Source: Pseudomonas citri
Lineage (GTDB): Bacteria; Pseudomonadota; Gammaproteobacteria; Pseudomonadales; Pseudomonadaceae
Assembly (NCBI RefSeq): GCF_025336485.1
Contig: NZ_JAODAB010000001.1
Span: forward strand, 186,001 to 250,000
Direction of reading: 5' to 3'
DNA length: 64,000 bases
Each line of letters starts with the position of its first letter. Positions within the stretch are counted from its first letter, which is position 1. Shown one piece after another: positions 31,713 through 41,079 of this stretch. The position numbers and the translations under genes are program-made. The notes beneath the pieces are model-generated. The model saw nothing but the letters and a program-made list of their open reading frames with translations. It was not told where the DNA came from and ran no database searches.

Positions 31713-34700
31713 GGACGCTCCTCAAGGGTGGCAATGGCGGGGCTCGATGCGCTCGTCATGAAGGGTGAACGCGGCGCCCGCGTCGGCAGCGGCGGGATCG
31801 ACAGCGGCAACTTCGAACCCTGGCTCATCAATGACATACGCAGGAACATCAACATCTGCTGGGCCGTGTTCGCCTGCGGCTGAGTCGTCACCGGCAGTTG
31901 CAGGGTCAACGGGAAATCGGTGTAGTCGACGTTCGGCTGCCGCTGGGCCGACACCAACGAGCGCATCAGGCGCAACAACGACCACGGCCCTTGGTATTCC
32001 CAACCGGCTTCCAGGTTCCGCACCACCAGGTCAGGCTGCAACGGATCGTTGGCCGGGCGCTGATAGCCATTGCGCGCCCAGCGCAAGGTCAGGCGCACCG
32101 GTTGGCCGACCATCCAGCGCAGATTCTGCTGACCGTCGCTGGGGTAACTGATCTGTTGATTACCGGCGTTCAGGCTCCAGGCGATCACCTGATCGGCACC
32201 GCGTTCCACTTCACGGTCGGTGCGCCAGCGCACGTCCATCTCCACCCCGAGAATGCCGCTCTTGTCCCGCACGAACAGCGGCCCCAGCCAGGTTCCGGCC
32301 TGTTTCAAACGGTCAAGGAAGTCTTGCGCGGCCAGCCGTTCTGGCCCCTGGCTCAGCGCCAGCCCGGCCTGGGCCAGCGGCAAGCGTGTATCGATCAACT
32401 CCAACAGGCGCTGTACCCGCGCCGGGTCGGCATCACTGGCCCGCACGTCCTGGGAAAACGGAAAACGCCCGGCCAGGTATTGATTGAAATAATTGGCCAC
32501 GTCGTTCCAGGCGGTCGCCGCCTGGTTCTGTTGCAGGTAAAGGCAACGCTGCAGCGCCCCCTGTTGCAGCGCGACGGTGCGTTGCGCCACGTCGCCGCGA
32601 CCGCCGGACAGGTTGGTGGTTTGCAGGATCTGTGCGCAGGACGCGGTGTCCATCTCGATGAAATCGCGGCTCACCAGCTGTTCCAGCTGGGCCGCCGAAC
32701 TGGCCGGATTCTGGTTCTTGTACTTGAGCAACTCGTCGTTGACGGCCATGAACCGCGCCACCTGGTCATGCTCCAGGGCCGAGAGGTTGTCCTGCTGGAC
32801 GATCAGCCACTCCAATGCCGGCATGCGCTGCTCGGCGATCTGCAACATGGCGCCGAACTGCTGGTTCAGGCTCAGTTTCAGATCCTGAGGATTGGCCGCG
32901 CCGTAGAGCTGCAAGCCGAAATTCTTCGAACCGTCCCAGCGCTGGACATCGGCACGCTGGCTGAACAGCGGCTGGGCATTGATTTCGTCCAGGCCGCTGC
33001 GGATCTGGGCCAGCGCCCGGCGATTGAGCAGGCGTTGCAGACGCGTGGCCAGGTCGCCACGGTTCACGTCCATGAACGCCTTTTGCAACGCGACGGCCTG
33101 GGAGGTCTGCACATTGAAGCCCATGCCTGGCAACTGCTCGTCGCTTTCATCCAGGCTCAGCCACATGGCTCGTGCCGCCGCGCCTTCGGCGGCCTGCATC
33201 AGCGCATCGCGATAGTCCGGAGGAATGCGCGACAGCTCTTCATTGACGTAGGCCTTGTAGCTGGCGAAGTAGTTCAGGGCGACGCTGAAATCATCGCTGC
33301 CATCGCCCGTAGAGCCGCTGTTGCTGTCCGTGGGGTCCTTTTGCAAGGCCAACGCCACGAAGTCACGCTTGAACAAGGCTTGCACCGCGCCATCGAGCGC
33401 CGTCACATGCTCTTGCAGCACCAGCAGACCACTGCCCTGCTGGACCAGCAGGTTGTCCCGGGACCCGGTCTGTACGATCCATTGGTCGCGAAAGCTCTGC
33501 TGCAACTTGGCCGCCTGACTCTCGAGGTCCTGTTGGATGTCGGGGCCGAGCAACGTGCTGTGGCTCACTTTGTCCATCAACTGGGTGTAACCAGGTACCA
33601 GGTCCTCTCCCTTGCCCCGTCCCCAGGCCGAATTAGTCAGGCTCACCAGGGTCTGCAAGTCGTCGACCTGGGCCATCAGGTCTTCGAGCTCGCTCAGGGA
33701 ATTGCCACCGCCGGCCTCCAACTGTTGCAGGTGCAGCTTGAGGTAACCGGCCTGGCGCACGAAGTTGTCCGCCAGGAAATAATGATCCAGCCAGCGCTGC
33801 ATCAGCCCGGTGAAGTTGTCCGCGACCAGCGGTCGCGCGGCGTTCAGGTCCAACCCTTTGAGGTCCGTGTTCTGAGCGTCGAACAGCACCCGGTTGTAGA
33901 ACCGCGCCCGGCTCAAGGTGCCGCTGTTGAGGTTCAGCGACAGGGTGGTGTTGCTCAACTGCACCAACTCATCCAGTGGCGCCTTGGGATTGTTCACCGC
34001 CTGGCTGAACAGCTGGTTGGATTGCTCCAGGCGCACGGCGCGTTCCACCAGATCCTTGGCTTTCACATAGCTCTGCCATTGCGCCGGGTCTTCGCTTTCC
34101 ACATTGCCGCGCCGCTCGGTATTGCGGATCGCCTTGAGTTGTTCCAGGTCCGACACCAGCAAATCCCGCAGGGGCAATACCCAATGCTGGCGGGCGGTTA
34201 TCCGCAAGCCGTTCTCCAGTTGCGTGTCCACGGAAGAGAACCACGACGTCGGGAACACCACCGAGACAAAGCGCCAGCGCGGCGCCTTTTCCAACACGTT
34301 CCAATAGTTCTGCACGTTGTGCCGGGTCGGCTCCAGCTGGGGCTCGTCAGGGTCGACCACGAGGTGGTTCTTATGGGCGCGGAGGATCAACTGCGACAGT
34401 CCCTCGGCCTGCTCCACGGAGTCCTGCCAGACCCAGATCATGCCGCCCAACCAGACCAGGCCGACCACCAGCGCCACCGCCCCGGCCAGGCGATGCCAGC
34501 GCAGGCGCAGACGCAACAACCGCGGCACCGGTTGGGCCAGGCCCCGTTCGGCCATCATCCGCCGCGCCCACAGCTGCCGCGCGAACACTGTTTGCCGCGG
34601 GGCTTTGTCGGTGGCGGCAAACGTGTCCGCCGCGGTCGTGGGCGCCTGGCTCGCGGTGAAGTACACACCGCGAAACTGCGGCGCTTCGCCTTGGGCATTG

Positions 34701-35527
34701 CCTTGGAACACCGGCTCCAACAGCAGTTGCAGGGCCCGTCGCAAGCCCTCGAAACGCTCCGGCAAGCCATACAGGTCGCCGCTCAATTGCCCCGACAGCG
34801 CACCGATCTCCAGGATCGATTGCCCCAGCGCGGCGTTGACCTGATCCAGCGCCTGGTCGCTCCAATGCGACTGCCAGGCAGCCTCCGGCAGGTAGGGCGA
34901 GGACCACCCCAGCATCGATTCGCGTGCCTGGGCCGGCAAGGCGTTGACCAGTTCCTGGAACCCAGGCAGTTCTTCCATCCCGGTGATCACCACGTACACC
35001 GGCAGGCTGAGACCAAACCGTTGTAACAGGTCGATGAAACAACGTCGGACCTTGAGACCCAGCTCGGTGGTCTGTTCGATGTCATCGAGCTTGCTGAACG
35101 GGACCGTCCAGATCACCGCATCCAGCGCCCGCTTGCTGCGCAGGCGCAGGATCAGCCCCAGCAGGCGCCACCAGTTGCCCCGCTGGCGGTTCATGCCTTC
35201 ATCGGGCAGGAACAACGCCTGGGGCACCACCAGCACCGCGCCTTCGGCATCCGACCACCAGCGCCCGAACCAGGCGGCCTTGTCGGTCGGCTGCAAGCGC
35301 CATTGAGCGCACAACTGGGCGCCGTCGTTTTCGTTGCCGAGCATCAACAGCCAAGGCATCTGATAGCGGTCGCGGGTGCCCTGCTCCTGTTCCATGTGGC
35401 GCACCGCCCCATGGAAACTGCGGATCGCTGCCCCGCCCTGGGTTCGCAGCCACCAGACCAGGGCGGCGATCACCAGCACCAGGATAATGGCGAGCAATAC
35501 CCAGGCGACGATACTCAAGGTGCTCAT
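31709..35527 (-). CDS. tssM: Type VI secretion inner-membrane protein TssM (IcmF), without a P-loop
   Basis: 1272 residues. Core of the TssJLM membrane complex. Two clear membrane segments, residues about 7-27 and 348-367; most relatives have a second N-terminal segment, which is not evident here. The cytoplasmic region at 57-72 reads QMPWLLMLGNENDGAQL, where many TssM proteins have a Walker A (GxxxxGKT); the Gly and Lys are missing, so ATP binding at this site is not expected. The rest is the large periplasmic IcmF-related region with C-terminal TssM domain. Start at 35525-35527; shares 4 bases with the tssL stop. Expected in the inner membrane. Confidence 0.95.
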   Translation of the reverse strand: MSTLSIVAWVLLAIILVLVIAALVWWLRTQGGAAIRSFHGAVRHMEQEQGTRDRYQMPWLLMLGNENDGAQLCAQWRLQPTDKAAWFGRWWSDAEGAVLVVPQALFLPDEGMNRQRGNWWRLLGLILRLRSKRALDAVIWTVPFSKLDDIEQTTELGLKVRRCFIDLLQRFGLSLPVYVVITGMEELPGFQELVNALPAQARESMLGWSSPYLPEAAWQSHWSDQALDQVNAALGQSILEIGALSGQLSGDLYGLPERFEGLRRALQLLLEPVFQGNAQGEAPQFRGVYFTASQAPTTAADTFAATDKAPRQTVFARQLWARRMMAERGLAQPVPRLLRLRLRWHRLAGAVALVVGLVWLGGMIWVWQDSVEQAEGLSQLILRAHKNHLVVDPDEPQLEPTRHNVQNYWNVLEKAPRWRFVSVVFPTSWFSSVDTQLENGLRITARQHWVLPLRDLLVSDLEQLKAIRNTERRGNVESEDPAQWQSYVKAKDLVERAVRLEQSNQLFSQAVNNPKAPLDELVQLSNTTLSLNLNSGTLSRARFYNRVLFDAQNTDLKGLDLNAARPLVADNFTGLMQRWLDHYFLADNFVRQAGYLKLHLQQLEAGGGNSLSELEDLMAQVDDLQTLVSLTNSAWGRGKGEDLVPGYTQLMDKVSHSTLLGPDIQQDLESQAAKLQQSFRDQWIVQTGSRDNLLVQQGSGLLVLQEHVTALDGAVQALFKRDFVALALQKDPTDSNSGSTGDGSDDFSVALNYFASYKAYVNEELSRIPPDYRDALMQAAEGAAARAMWLSLDESDEQLPGMGFNVQTSQAVALQKAFMDVNRGDLATRLQRLLNRRALAQIRSGLDEINAQPLFSQRADVQRWDGSKNFGLQLYGAANPQDLKLSLNQQFGAMLQIAEQRMPALEWLIVQQDNLSALEHDQVARFMAVNDELLKYKNQNPASSAAQLEQLVSRDFIEMDTASCAQILQTTNLSGGRGDVAQRTVALQQGALQRCLYLQQNQAATAWNDVANYFNQYLAGRFPFSQDVRASDADPARVQRLLELIDTRLPLAQAGLALSQGPERLAAQDFLDRLKQAGTWLGPLFVRDKSGILGVEMDVRWRTDREVERGADQVIAWSLNAGNQQISYPSDGQQNLRWMVGQPVRLTLRWARNGYQRPANDPLQPDLVVRNLEAGWEYQGPWSLLRLMRSLVSAQRQPNVDYTDFPLTLQLPVTTQPQANTAQQMLMFLRMSLMSQGSKLPLSIPPLPTRAPRSPFMTSASSPAIATLEERP

Positions 35528-36285
35528 GCGTCCTGCTCCTGGACCACCGGCTCGTTCAGTTGCAGCACCGGCTCGAGCTCCGAACGGATGTCCCGCCAGA
35601 ACACCTGGCCCAATCCGATCAGCAGCAACACCATCGCCAGGATCGCCAGCCCCAGGCGTAGCCCGTCCGGCAACGAGGTCTGCGCCGGCATGCGCACCGG
35701 CGGCGCAGCAGCAGCCAACGCCAGGCGTTGGCTGACATCGACATAATCGGGCTCGTGCTGCCAGGCGAAGGTGAACAGCGCCACCCGCCATTTTTCATGC
35801 TGGACCTGGCCGGGCTCGCCACGCAAGCGTCCCTGGAACCCGAGGACCAGGCATTGCAGGTAGACGTTCGCCAGGTCGCGGGTGCCCGGCATCTGTTCAT
35901 CCAGCAGTTTCTTGATCGCCGCCGGGAGCCGTTCACCGGCCTGGCGGCTGGCATACATGCGCGCCTCCAGCGGATGTTGCTGCCAGGCCAGTTGCCCGGG
36001 CCAGGCAGTGAACAACAGGGTTTCGTCTACCAGCGCGACGAAGGCATAGACCAGCGCCTTGACCTGCTCGGTGGCCGCATCACCGACGGTGGCGAAGGCC
36101 ACGCGCCACAAACGCTGGGCACCGTGCCCGGAAAACTCCACCACCCGGTCGACCAGCACCGCCGCGTCACTGTCCTTGGGCAAGTCCTGCCACTCCCGTG
36201 ACCACTTCAGCCAGGCCTGGCGAAAAGCGCTGCTCAGCGGCGCATCATGCAGACCCCGGACCGCCCCGCCACTTCCATCAGGCAT
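35524..36285 (-). CDS. tssL: Type VI secretion inner-membrane protein TssL (DotU), short form
   Basis: 253 residues. DotU-type cytoplasmic domain (VYAFVALVDETLLFTAWPGQLAW with the conserved EVD-type acidic cluster) and one C-terminal membrane segment (about 209-228). No OmpA-like peptidoglycan-binding tail, so anchoring to the wall must come from another protein. Overlaps tssM by 4 bases and lies 18 bases after tssK. Confidence 0.92.
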   Translation of the reverse strand: MPDGSGGAVRGLHDAPLSSAFRQAWLKWSREWQDLPKDSDAAVLVDRVVEFSGHGAQRLWRVAFATVGDAATEQVKALVYAFVALVDETLLFTAWPGQLAWQQHPLEARMYASRQAGERLPAAIKKLLDEQMPGTRDLANVYLQCLVLGFQGRLRGEPGQVQHEKWRVALFTFAWQHEPDYVDVSQRLALAAAAPPVRMPAQTSLPDGLRLGLAILAMVLLLIGLGQVFWRDIRSELEPVLQLNEPVVQEQDA

Positions 36286-36303
36286 ACGACTCCCCTTTTG
36301 CGA

Positions 36304-37635
36304 TCAGGCGTTTTCACCGGTTTGTCCAACGAACAACACCACCTGCCACGGACCGGTGGCCTGGGCCGAGGCCGGCGCAACGATGTGCAACGGCAGTTGC
36401 CCGTCGAACCACTGCCCGCTGGCGGCGACCACGAACAACCGAGTGTCGTCGCCCACGCTGTAGGCCACTTGCTCGTTGCGGCTCATGGCCTGGTGAGGCA
36501 GGCCACTCATGCGCTGGCGACTCAACAATGGGACATGCGGCGCGGACGCGATGATCGCCCCGCGCAGCCATTCGGCCGCGGCCTGCTCGCTGGCACCGTT
36601 GGGCATGCGCAGACCGATGACCAGGCGTTGGCTGGGCTGATCGTCGGGCAACTGGATCGAAAAGACCGGGTCATTGCGCTCGAAGGCCAGGCTGCGGTAG
36701 CCGGCGCGAACCAGTTCCAGGGTGTCCTCCAGCCAGTCGAGCAGCGGCTCGTAACCGCGTTGCAACTCCAGGAAATCCAGTGGCGCGAAGGCTGGCACAC
36801 CGGCCAGCGGATCCAGGGCCGACCAGGCGCCGGCCAGCCCCAGCAGCAGGCCATACAACGCCTGGGGCGTGGCGACCCGGGTGTAGAGCGCGCCCTCGAC
36901 TTCCGGCAAACGCGCCCACAACGCGGTCATTTGCCGGCGGATCTCCATGGCGTCGTCCTGATTGCCCGCGGCCTGTGCCTGACGCAACCGGCCGCCGAGG
37001 AACAGGCATTTTTCCCGGGCCCGGGCACACAGCCCGGCGACTCGCCGACCAAGCGCCGATTCAGGCAGCAGCAAGGGCGTGGGTGGCGTGTAAGGCACAC
37101 GCAGGAAACCGCCGCCTTCCTTGCGCACGCGCATCAGCGGCAAACAGATGGAATCGGCTTTGCTCAATTGCGTGCATAGGCGCGGATTCGGTCGCCAGAC
37201 AGTGATGGATTCGGGAAATTCGCCACTGGTGAGGTCCGGCAAGGCCTCGCCGACCACCGACTGCAACCGGCCCTTGAGGGGCAGCAGTTGCCCGGCGCGC
37301 CAGAGCGGGCTGATCGCCAGGTACACGGTGACGGTGGCGTCGTCGGTCTTGTCGATCGCCTCGGTGATGTCCAGCTCCAGGCTCGGCCCGACGCCAGCCT
37401 GTATGTTGACTGGCAAACCGTCCGGCAAGGTGCCCTGCAATTGCAACAAGCGGACCTGGCCGGCGCTGAGCGCCGAGGGGTCGACTTCCAGTTGACCCAC
37501 CCCCCAGAACCAGGGGTTGCAGGCCCCGGCAAAATGCGCGGCCAGGGCCTCGGCGCGCAGCCCTTGCAGTTGGAAATGCTGGGGCAGCAACTGCATGCCC
37601 TCATGCCAGCACACCGCGTCAGGTAACAGACTCAT
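36304..37635 (-). CDS. tssK: Type VI secretion baseplate protein TssK
   Basis: 443 residues. Baseplate adaptor that joins TssF/G/E to the TssJLM membrane complex. N-terminal VCWHEGMQLLPQHFQLQ is the hallmark of TssK (CWxEGMxLxPQHFQ). The start at 37633-37635 (MSLLPDAV) was chosen over an upstream in-frame ATG that has a poor ribosome-binding site. tssJ lies 52 bases upstream on the same strand. Confidence 0.95.
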   Translation of the reverse strand: MSLLPDAVCWHEGMQLLPQHFQLQGLRAEALAAHFAGACNPWFWGVGQLEVDPSALSAGQVRLLQLQGTLPDGLPVNIQAGVGPSLELDITEAIDKTDDATVTVYLAISPLWRAGQLLPLKGRLQSVVGEALPDLTSGEFPESITVWRPNPRLCTQLSKADSICLPLMRVRKEGGGFLRVPYTPPTPLLLPESALGRRVAGLCARAREKCLFLGGRLRQAQAAGNQDDAMEIRRQMTALWARLPEVEGALYTRVATPQALYGLLLGLAGAWSALDPLAGVPAFAPLDFLELQRGYEPLLDWLEDTLELVRAGYRSLAFERNDPVFSIQLPDDQPSQRLVIGLRMPNGASEQAAAEWLRGAIIASAPHVPLLSRQRMSGLPHQAMSRNEQVAYSVGDDTRLFVVAASGQWFDGQLPLHIVAPASAQATGPWQVVLFVGQTGENA

Positions 37636-37687
37636 ACGACTCCCTTCGACATCCCAGTGTCGCCGCACCCGGGCGGCCCGCGGTCAC

Positions 37688-38137
37688 TCAAGGCTGCTTG
37701 TCGTTCACCAGCGTCATCTCGCGACTTTCGAACTTCAGCCAGGCCTTGCGCTGATCGTCCAACCGAAGCCGGTGCGCTCCGGGAGTGTTATAGCTGGCGA
37801 AGACCAAAAGTCCAGCGGCGCGCCGGCCCTCCAAGGGGAAGGGCTGATGGTCGAGAAACTGTCCCGGGACCAGCTCCAGTCCCCACACCGACATGAGTTG
37901 ACGATAGTCGCGCTGGAACTGTTCGCGCTCGGCGAACCACTGGCGAGCGGTGATTGCCGACAACTGCTTGAGCAGGTCGGGATCGTTCACGGCGATGAAA
38001 TCCACGGCGATGGGCGTGTCGTCGTTGGCCTTGGGCGCGACATCCAGGGTCAGGCTGTCGAGCTCGACACTGGGGGCAAAAAGCGAGCAGCCGCTGAGCA
38101 GCAGGCTCAAAAAAAATCCGGAAAAAAAGACGCGCAA
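37688..38137 (-). CDS. tssJ: Type VI secretion outer-membrane lipoprotein TssJ
   Basis: 149 residues. Signal peptide with lipobox LLSGC, lipidated Cys at 17, followed by a compact beta-sandwich TssJ domain (LNVDFIAVNDPDLLKQL-like sequence, here VDFIAVNDPDLLKQLSAIT). Anchors the membrane complex to the outer membrane. First gene of the left arm tssJKLMA. The ATG is preceded by a purine-poor AAAAGGAAAATTCATTTTGCGCG stretch; GGA at a fair distance. Confidence 0.9.
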   Translation of the reverse strand: MRVFFSGFFLSLLLSGCSLFAPSVELDSLTLDVAPKANDDTPIAVDFIAVNDPDLLKQLSAITARQWFAEREQFQRDYRQLMSVWGLELVPGQFLDHQPFPLEGRRAAGLLVFASYNTPGAHRLRLDDQRKAWLKFESREMTLVNDKQP

Positions 38138-38215
38138 AATGAATTTTCCTTTTCAAAGCGGTCAGAAATTGTTTTTGCTTGCATTTTTATAGACCTGTTC
38201 TAGCGTCTTGGATAG

Positions 38216-38234
38216 TTCGACCAGCACGGTCGAA
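38216..38234. promoter_or_regulatory. 19-bp inverted repeat in the tssJ/tssB divergent promoter region (candidate operator)
   Basis: TTCGACC-AGCAC-GGTCGAA: perfect 7-base arms around a 5-base spacer, within the 224-base gap between the two T6SS arms. Its position suggests a dimeric regulator acting on both arms. No sigma-54 -24/-12 element (TGGCAC-N5-TTGCA) was found. Confidence 0.45.
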
Positions 38235-38361
38235 TGCACCAGGTTCGTCAAGGGAATGACAGGTCCTCTGCCGCCCATTTGCAACCTGCGGATCAGCAAG
38301 GGAATGCGATGAGCGGGACTCCCGATGCATTGCTCCCACACACGCATCGGAGTCGGCCGCC

Positions 38362-38922
38362 ATGGCAGAAAGCACCCAGCACAAGCTCGACAGAATCCGT
38401 CCTCCCCGCGTCCAGATCACCTACGACGTCGAGATCGGCAACGCCATCGAAAAGAAAGAACTGCCGCTGGTTGTCGGCATTCTGGCCGACCTCTCGGGCA
38501 AGCCGCTGGACCCGCTGCCCAAGCTCAACGAGCGACGCTTCACGGAGATCGATCGCGATAACTTCAACGAAGTACTGGCCTCCATCGGCCCCCGCGCCAC
38601 GCTCCAGGTCAACAACACCCTCAGCGGCGATGACAGCAAGCTCAACATCGAACTCAACTTCCGCCACATCGATGACTTCGACCCGGTCAAGGTCGTGGAG
38701 CAAGTCACGCCGCTGCGTCGCTTGTTCGAAGCGCGCCAGCGCCTGCGGGACCTGTTGACCAAGCTCGACGGCAACGACGACCTGGACAAGCTGCTGCGCG
38801 ACGTGATCGCCAACACCGAAGGCCTGCAGGAGATCAAGTCGGCCCGGCCCCAGGACGCACCGCAAGAGCTGCCGACCGTGGCCGCCAACGATGACCCGGC
38901 CCCGACCGAACCACAGGCTTGA
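38362..38922 (+). CDS. tssB: Type VI secretion sheath small subunit TssB
   Basis: 186 residues. Pairs with TssC to form the contractile sheath. N terminus HKLDRIRPPRVQITYDVEIG matches the family; the central LPLVVGILADLSG and DRDNFNEVLASI are typical. Right arm begins here, ahead of tssC with 30 bases between. ATG with GGAG 9 bases upstream. Confidence 0.94.
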   Translation: MAESTQHKLDRIRPPRVQITYDVEIGNAIEKKELPLVVGILADLSGKPLDPLPKLNERRFTEIDRDNFNEVLASIGPRATLQVNNTLSGDDSKLNIELNFRHIDDFDPVKVVEQVTPLRRLFEARQRLRDLLTKLDGNDDLDKLLRDVIANTEGLQEIKSARPQDAPQELPTVAANDDPAPTEPQA

Positions 38923-38952
38923 TCGTGTTCATCACTCAAGGGAGATAACGCC

Positions 38953-40434
38953 ATGCCCGCTTCATCCGCCGCTCAAACCAGCGAGAGCACGACCCAGACC
39001 CTGTCGCTGCTGGACAAGATCATCGCCGAAGGCCGCATGGCCCACGATGACAGCCAGCAGGACTATGCCCGCGACATGCTGGCCGAATTCGCCACCCAGG
39101 TCCTCGACGAAGGCATGGCCATCGACAAGGACACCGTGGCCATGATCAACGACCGCATCAGCCAGATCGACAAGCTGATCAGCGCCCAGCTCAACGAAGT
39201 GCTGCACCACCCCGACCTGCAAAAGCTCGAAGCCTCCTGGCGCGGCCTGCACCTGCTGGTGCAGAACACCGAAACCAGCACCCGGCTCAAGCTGCGCCTG
39301 CTCAACGTGACCCAGAAAGAGTTGCAGAACGATCTGGAAAAAGCCGTCGAGTTCGACCAGAGCGCGCTGTTCAAGAAAATCTACGAAGAAGAATACGGCA
39401 CCTTCGGTGGCCACCCGTTCAGCCTGCTGGTGGGCGACTACACCTTCGGCCGGCACCCGCAGGACATTGGCCTGCTGGAAAAACTCTCGAACGTCGCCGC
39501 CGCCGCGCACGCCCCGTTCATTGCGGCCGCCAGCCCTCGCCTGTTCGACATGACCAGCTTCACCGAGCTGGCGGTGCCACGGGACTTGTCGAAAATTTTC
39601 GAAAGCCAGGAACTGATCAAGTGGCGCGCCTTCCGTGAAAGCGAAGACTCGCGCTACGTCTCCCTGGTGCTGCCGCACTTCCTGCTGCGCCTGCCTTATG
39701 GCCCCGACACGCGGCCGGTGGAAGGCATCAATTACGTCGAAGACGTCAACGGCACCGACCACAGCAAATACCTGTGGGGCAACGCGGCCTGGGCGCTGTC
39801 GCAGCGCATCACCGAAGCCTTCGCCAAATACGGCTGGTGCGCGGCGATTCGCGGGGCCGAAGGCGGTGGCGCGGTCGAAGGCTTGCCGGCCCACACCTTC
39901 CGCACCAGTTCCGGGGACCTGTCGCTCAAATGCCCGACTGAAGTGGCGATCACCGACCGCCGTGAAAAGGAACTCAACGACCTGGGTTTCATTTCCCTGT
40001 GCCACAAGAAAAACAGCGACGTGGCGGTGTTCTTCGGCGGCCAGACCACCAACAAGGCCAAGGTCTACAACACCAACGAGGCCAACGCCAACGCGCGGAT
40101 CTCGGCGATGTTGCCCTACGTGCTCGCTGCCTCGCGCTTTGCCCACTACCTGAAGGTGATCATGCGCGACAAGGTCGGCAGCTTCATGACCCGCGACAAC
40201 GTGCAGACCTATCTCAACAACTGGATCGCCGACTACGTACTGATCAACGACAACGCACCGCAGGAGATCAAGGCGCAATACCCGTTGCGCGAAGCGCGGG
40301 TGGACGTGACGGAGGTGGCGGGCAAGCCCGGGGCCTACAAGGCCACGGTATTCCTGCGGCCACACTTCCAGCTTGAAGAACTGACCGCCTCGATCCGCCT
40401 GGTGGCGACGCTGCCGCCGCCGGTCGCTGCCTGA
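38953..40434 (+). CDS. tssC: Type VI secretion sheath large subunit TssC
   Basis: 493 residues. EvpB-type sheath protein. Family segments QKLEASWRGLHLLVQNTETS, LKIFEE-like (IYEEEYGTFGGHPFSLLVGDYTF) and DNVQTYLNNWIADYVLINDN are present; C-terminal motif PHFQLEELTASIRLVATLP. The ATG at 38953 follows AAGGGAGATAACGCC. ClpV normally recycles the sheath through TssB/C, and ClpV is in the same arm. Confidence 0.96.
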   Translation: MPASSAAQTSESTTQTLSLLDKIIAEGRMAHDDSQQDYARDMLAEFATQVLDEGMAIDKDTVAMINDRISQIDKLISAQLNEVLHHPDLQKLEASWRGLHLLVQNTETSTRLKLRLLNVTQKELQNDLEKAVEFDQSALFKKIYEEEYGTFGGHPFSLLVGDYTFGRHPQDIGLLEKLSNVAAAAHAPFIAAASPRLFDMTSFTELAVPRDLSKIFESQELIKWRAFRESEDSRYVSLVLPHFLLRLPYGPDTRPVEGINYVEDVNGTDHSKYLWGNAAWALSQRITEAFAKYGWCAAIRGAEGGGAVEGLPAHTFRTSSGDLSLKCPTEVAITDRREKELNDLGFISLCHKKNSDVAVFFGGQTTNKAKVYNTNEANANARISAMLPYVLAASRFAHYLKVIMRDKVGSFMTRDNVQTYLNNWIADYVLINDNAPQEIKAQYPLREARVDVTEVAGKPGAYKATVFLRPHFQLEELTASIRLVATLPPPVAA

Positions 40435-40479
40435 CCGCCCTTGGCGAAGGTGTGACAGGGAAACCTGGGGTGTGCAGAG

Positions 40480-40517
40480 AACCTGTGGTGAGGGAGCAAG
40501 CTCCCTCACCACAGGTT
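40480..40517 (+). repeat. Strong perfect hairpin between tssC and hcp
   Basis: AACCTGTGGTGAGGGAG and its exact complement CTCCCTCACCACAGGTT flank a four-base loop (CAAG): 17 base pairs with no mismatch. No T-run follows, so it is not a good terminator. It resembles REP-like hairpins that stabilise upstream mRNA or separate expression levels. Confidence 0.8.
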
Positions 40518-40569
40518 CGGCGGCCGCCTTCGGCGGATCGGTATATCTACTTTTCTGGAGTTCCACACA

Positions 40570-41067
40570 ATGGATGCAATCATTCTCGACCTCGGCGGCG
40601 ACATCAAGGGCGACAGCCTGCTGGAGGGTTTCACGGACAAGATCGAGGTCATGTCCTACAGCCACAACGTGGCGATGCAGGTCACCAACGACGTCAGCAA
40701 CTCGGAGCGGACTTCTGGCCGGCCTCACATCGGTGAGTTCACCCTGACCAAATTCATCGACAGCTCCACCCCCTCGCTCAACGAGTACTGCTGCGCCGGC
40801 AAACCGATCCCACAAGCCGTCATCACCATCGGCCGCAACGCCGCCGAAGGCAGCGGCCAGATCATGCCTTTCATCGTCTACACCCTGACCAACGTCGTGC
40901 TGTCCAACGTCAGTGTCAGCGGCGGTACCGGTGGCAAGCCGGTGGAAACCCTGTCGCTGAACTTCACCAAGATCAAATGGGAGCTCACTGCACAAAAAGA
41001 CGACGGCACCAAGGAAGGTACGGCGGGCACCACGTGGGACCTGGCCGCCAACAAAATGACCAAGTAA
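40570..41067 (+). CDS. hcp: Hcp, type VI secretion tube protein (TssD)
   Basis: 165 residues. Forms the hexameric rings of the T6SS inner tube. Family features: N-terminal LDLGGDIKGDSLLEGFTDKI, central VTIGRNA-type (AVITIGRNAAEGSG), C-terminal LNFTKIKWELT. Length usual. Placed after tssC behind a strong 17-bp hairpin; ribosome-binding site CTGGAG 8 bases before the ATG. Confidence 0.96.
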   Translation: MDAIILDLGGDIKGDSLLEGFTDKIEVMSYSHNVAMQVTNDVSNSERTSGRPHIGEFTLTKFIDSSTPSLNEYCCAGKPIPQAVITIGRNAAEGSGQIMPFIVYTLTNVVLSNVSVSGGTGGKPVETLSLNFTKIKWELTAQKDDGTKEGTAGTTWDLAANKMTK

Positions 41068-41079
41068 GGAAACCGCGCC

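Noticed and set aside
31898..35026. 1042-codon plus-strand open frame over tssM
   Set aside because: Antisense shadow of tssM; low-complexity H/Q/L/R composition and no known domain.
40480..40517. Intrinsic terminator between tssC and hcp
   Set aside because: The stem is strong but not followed by a T-run, so it was recorded as a hairpin repeat instead.
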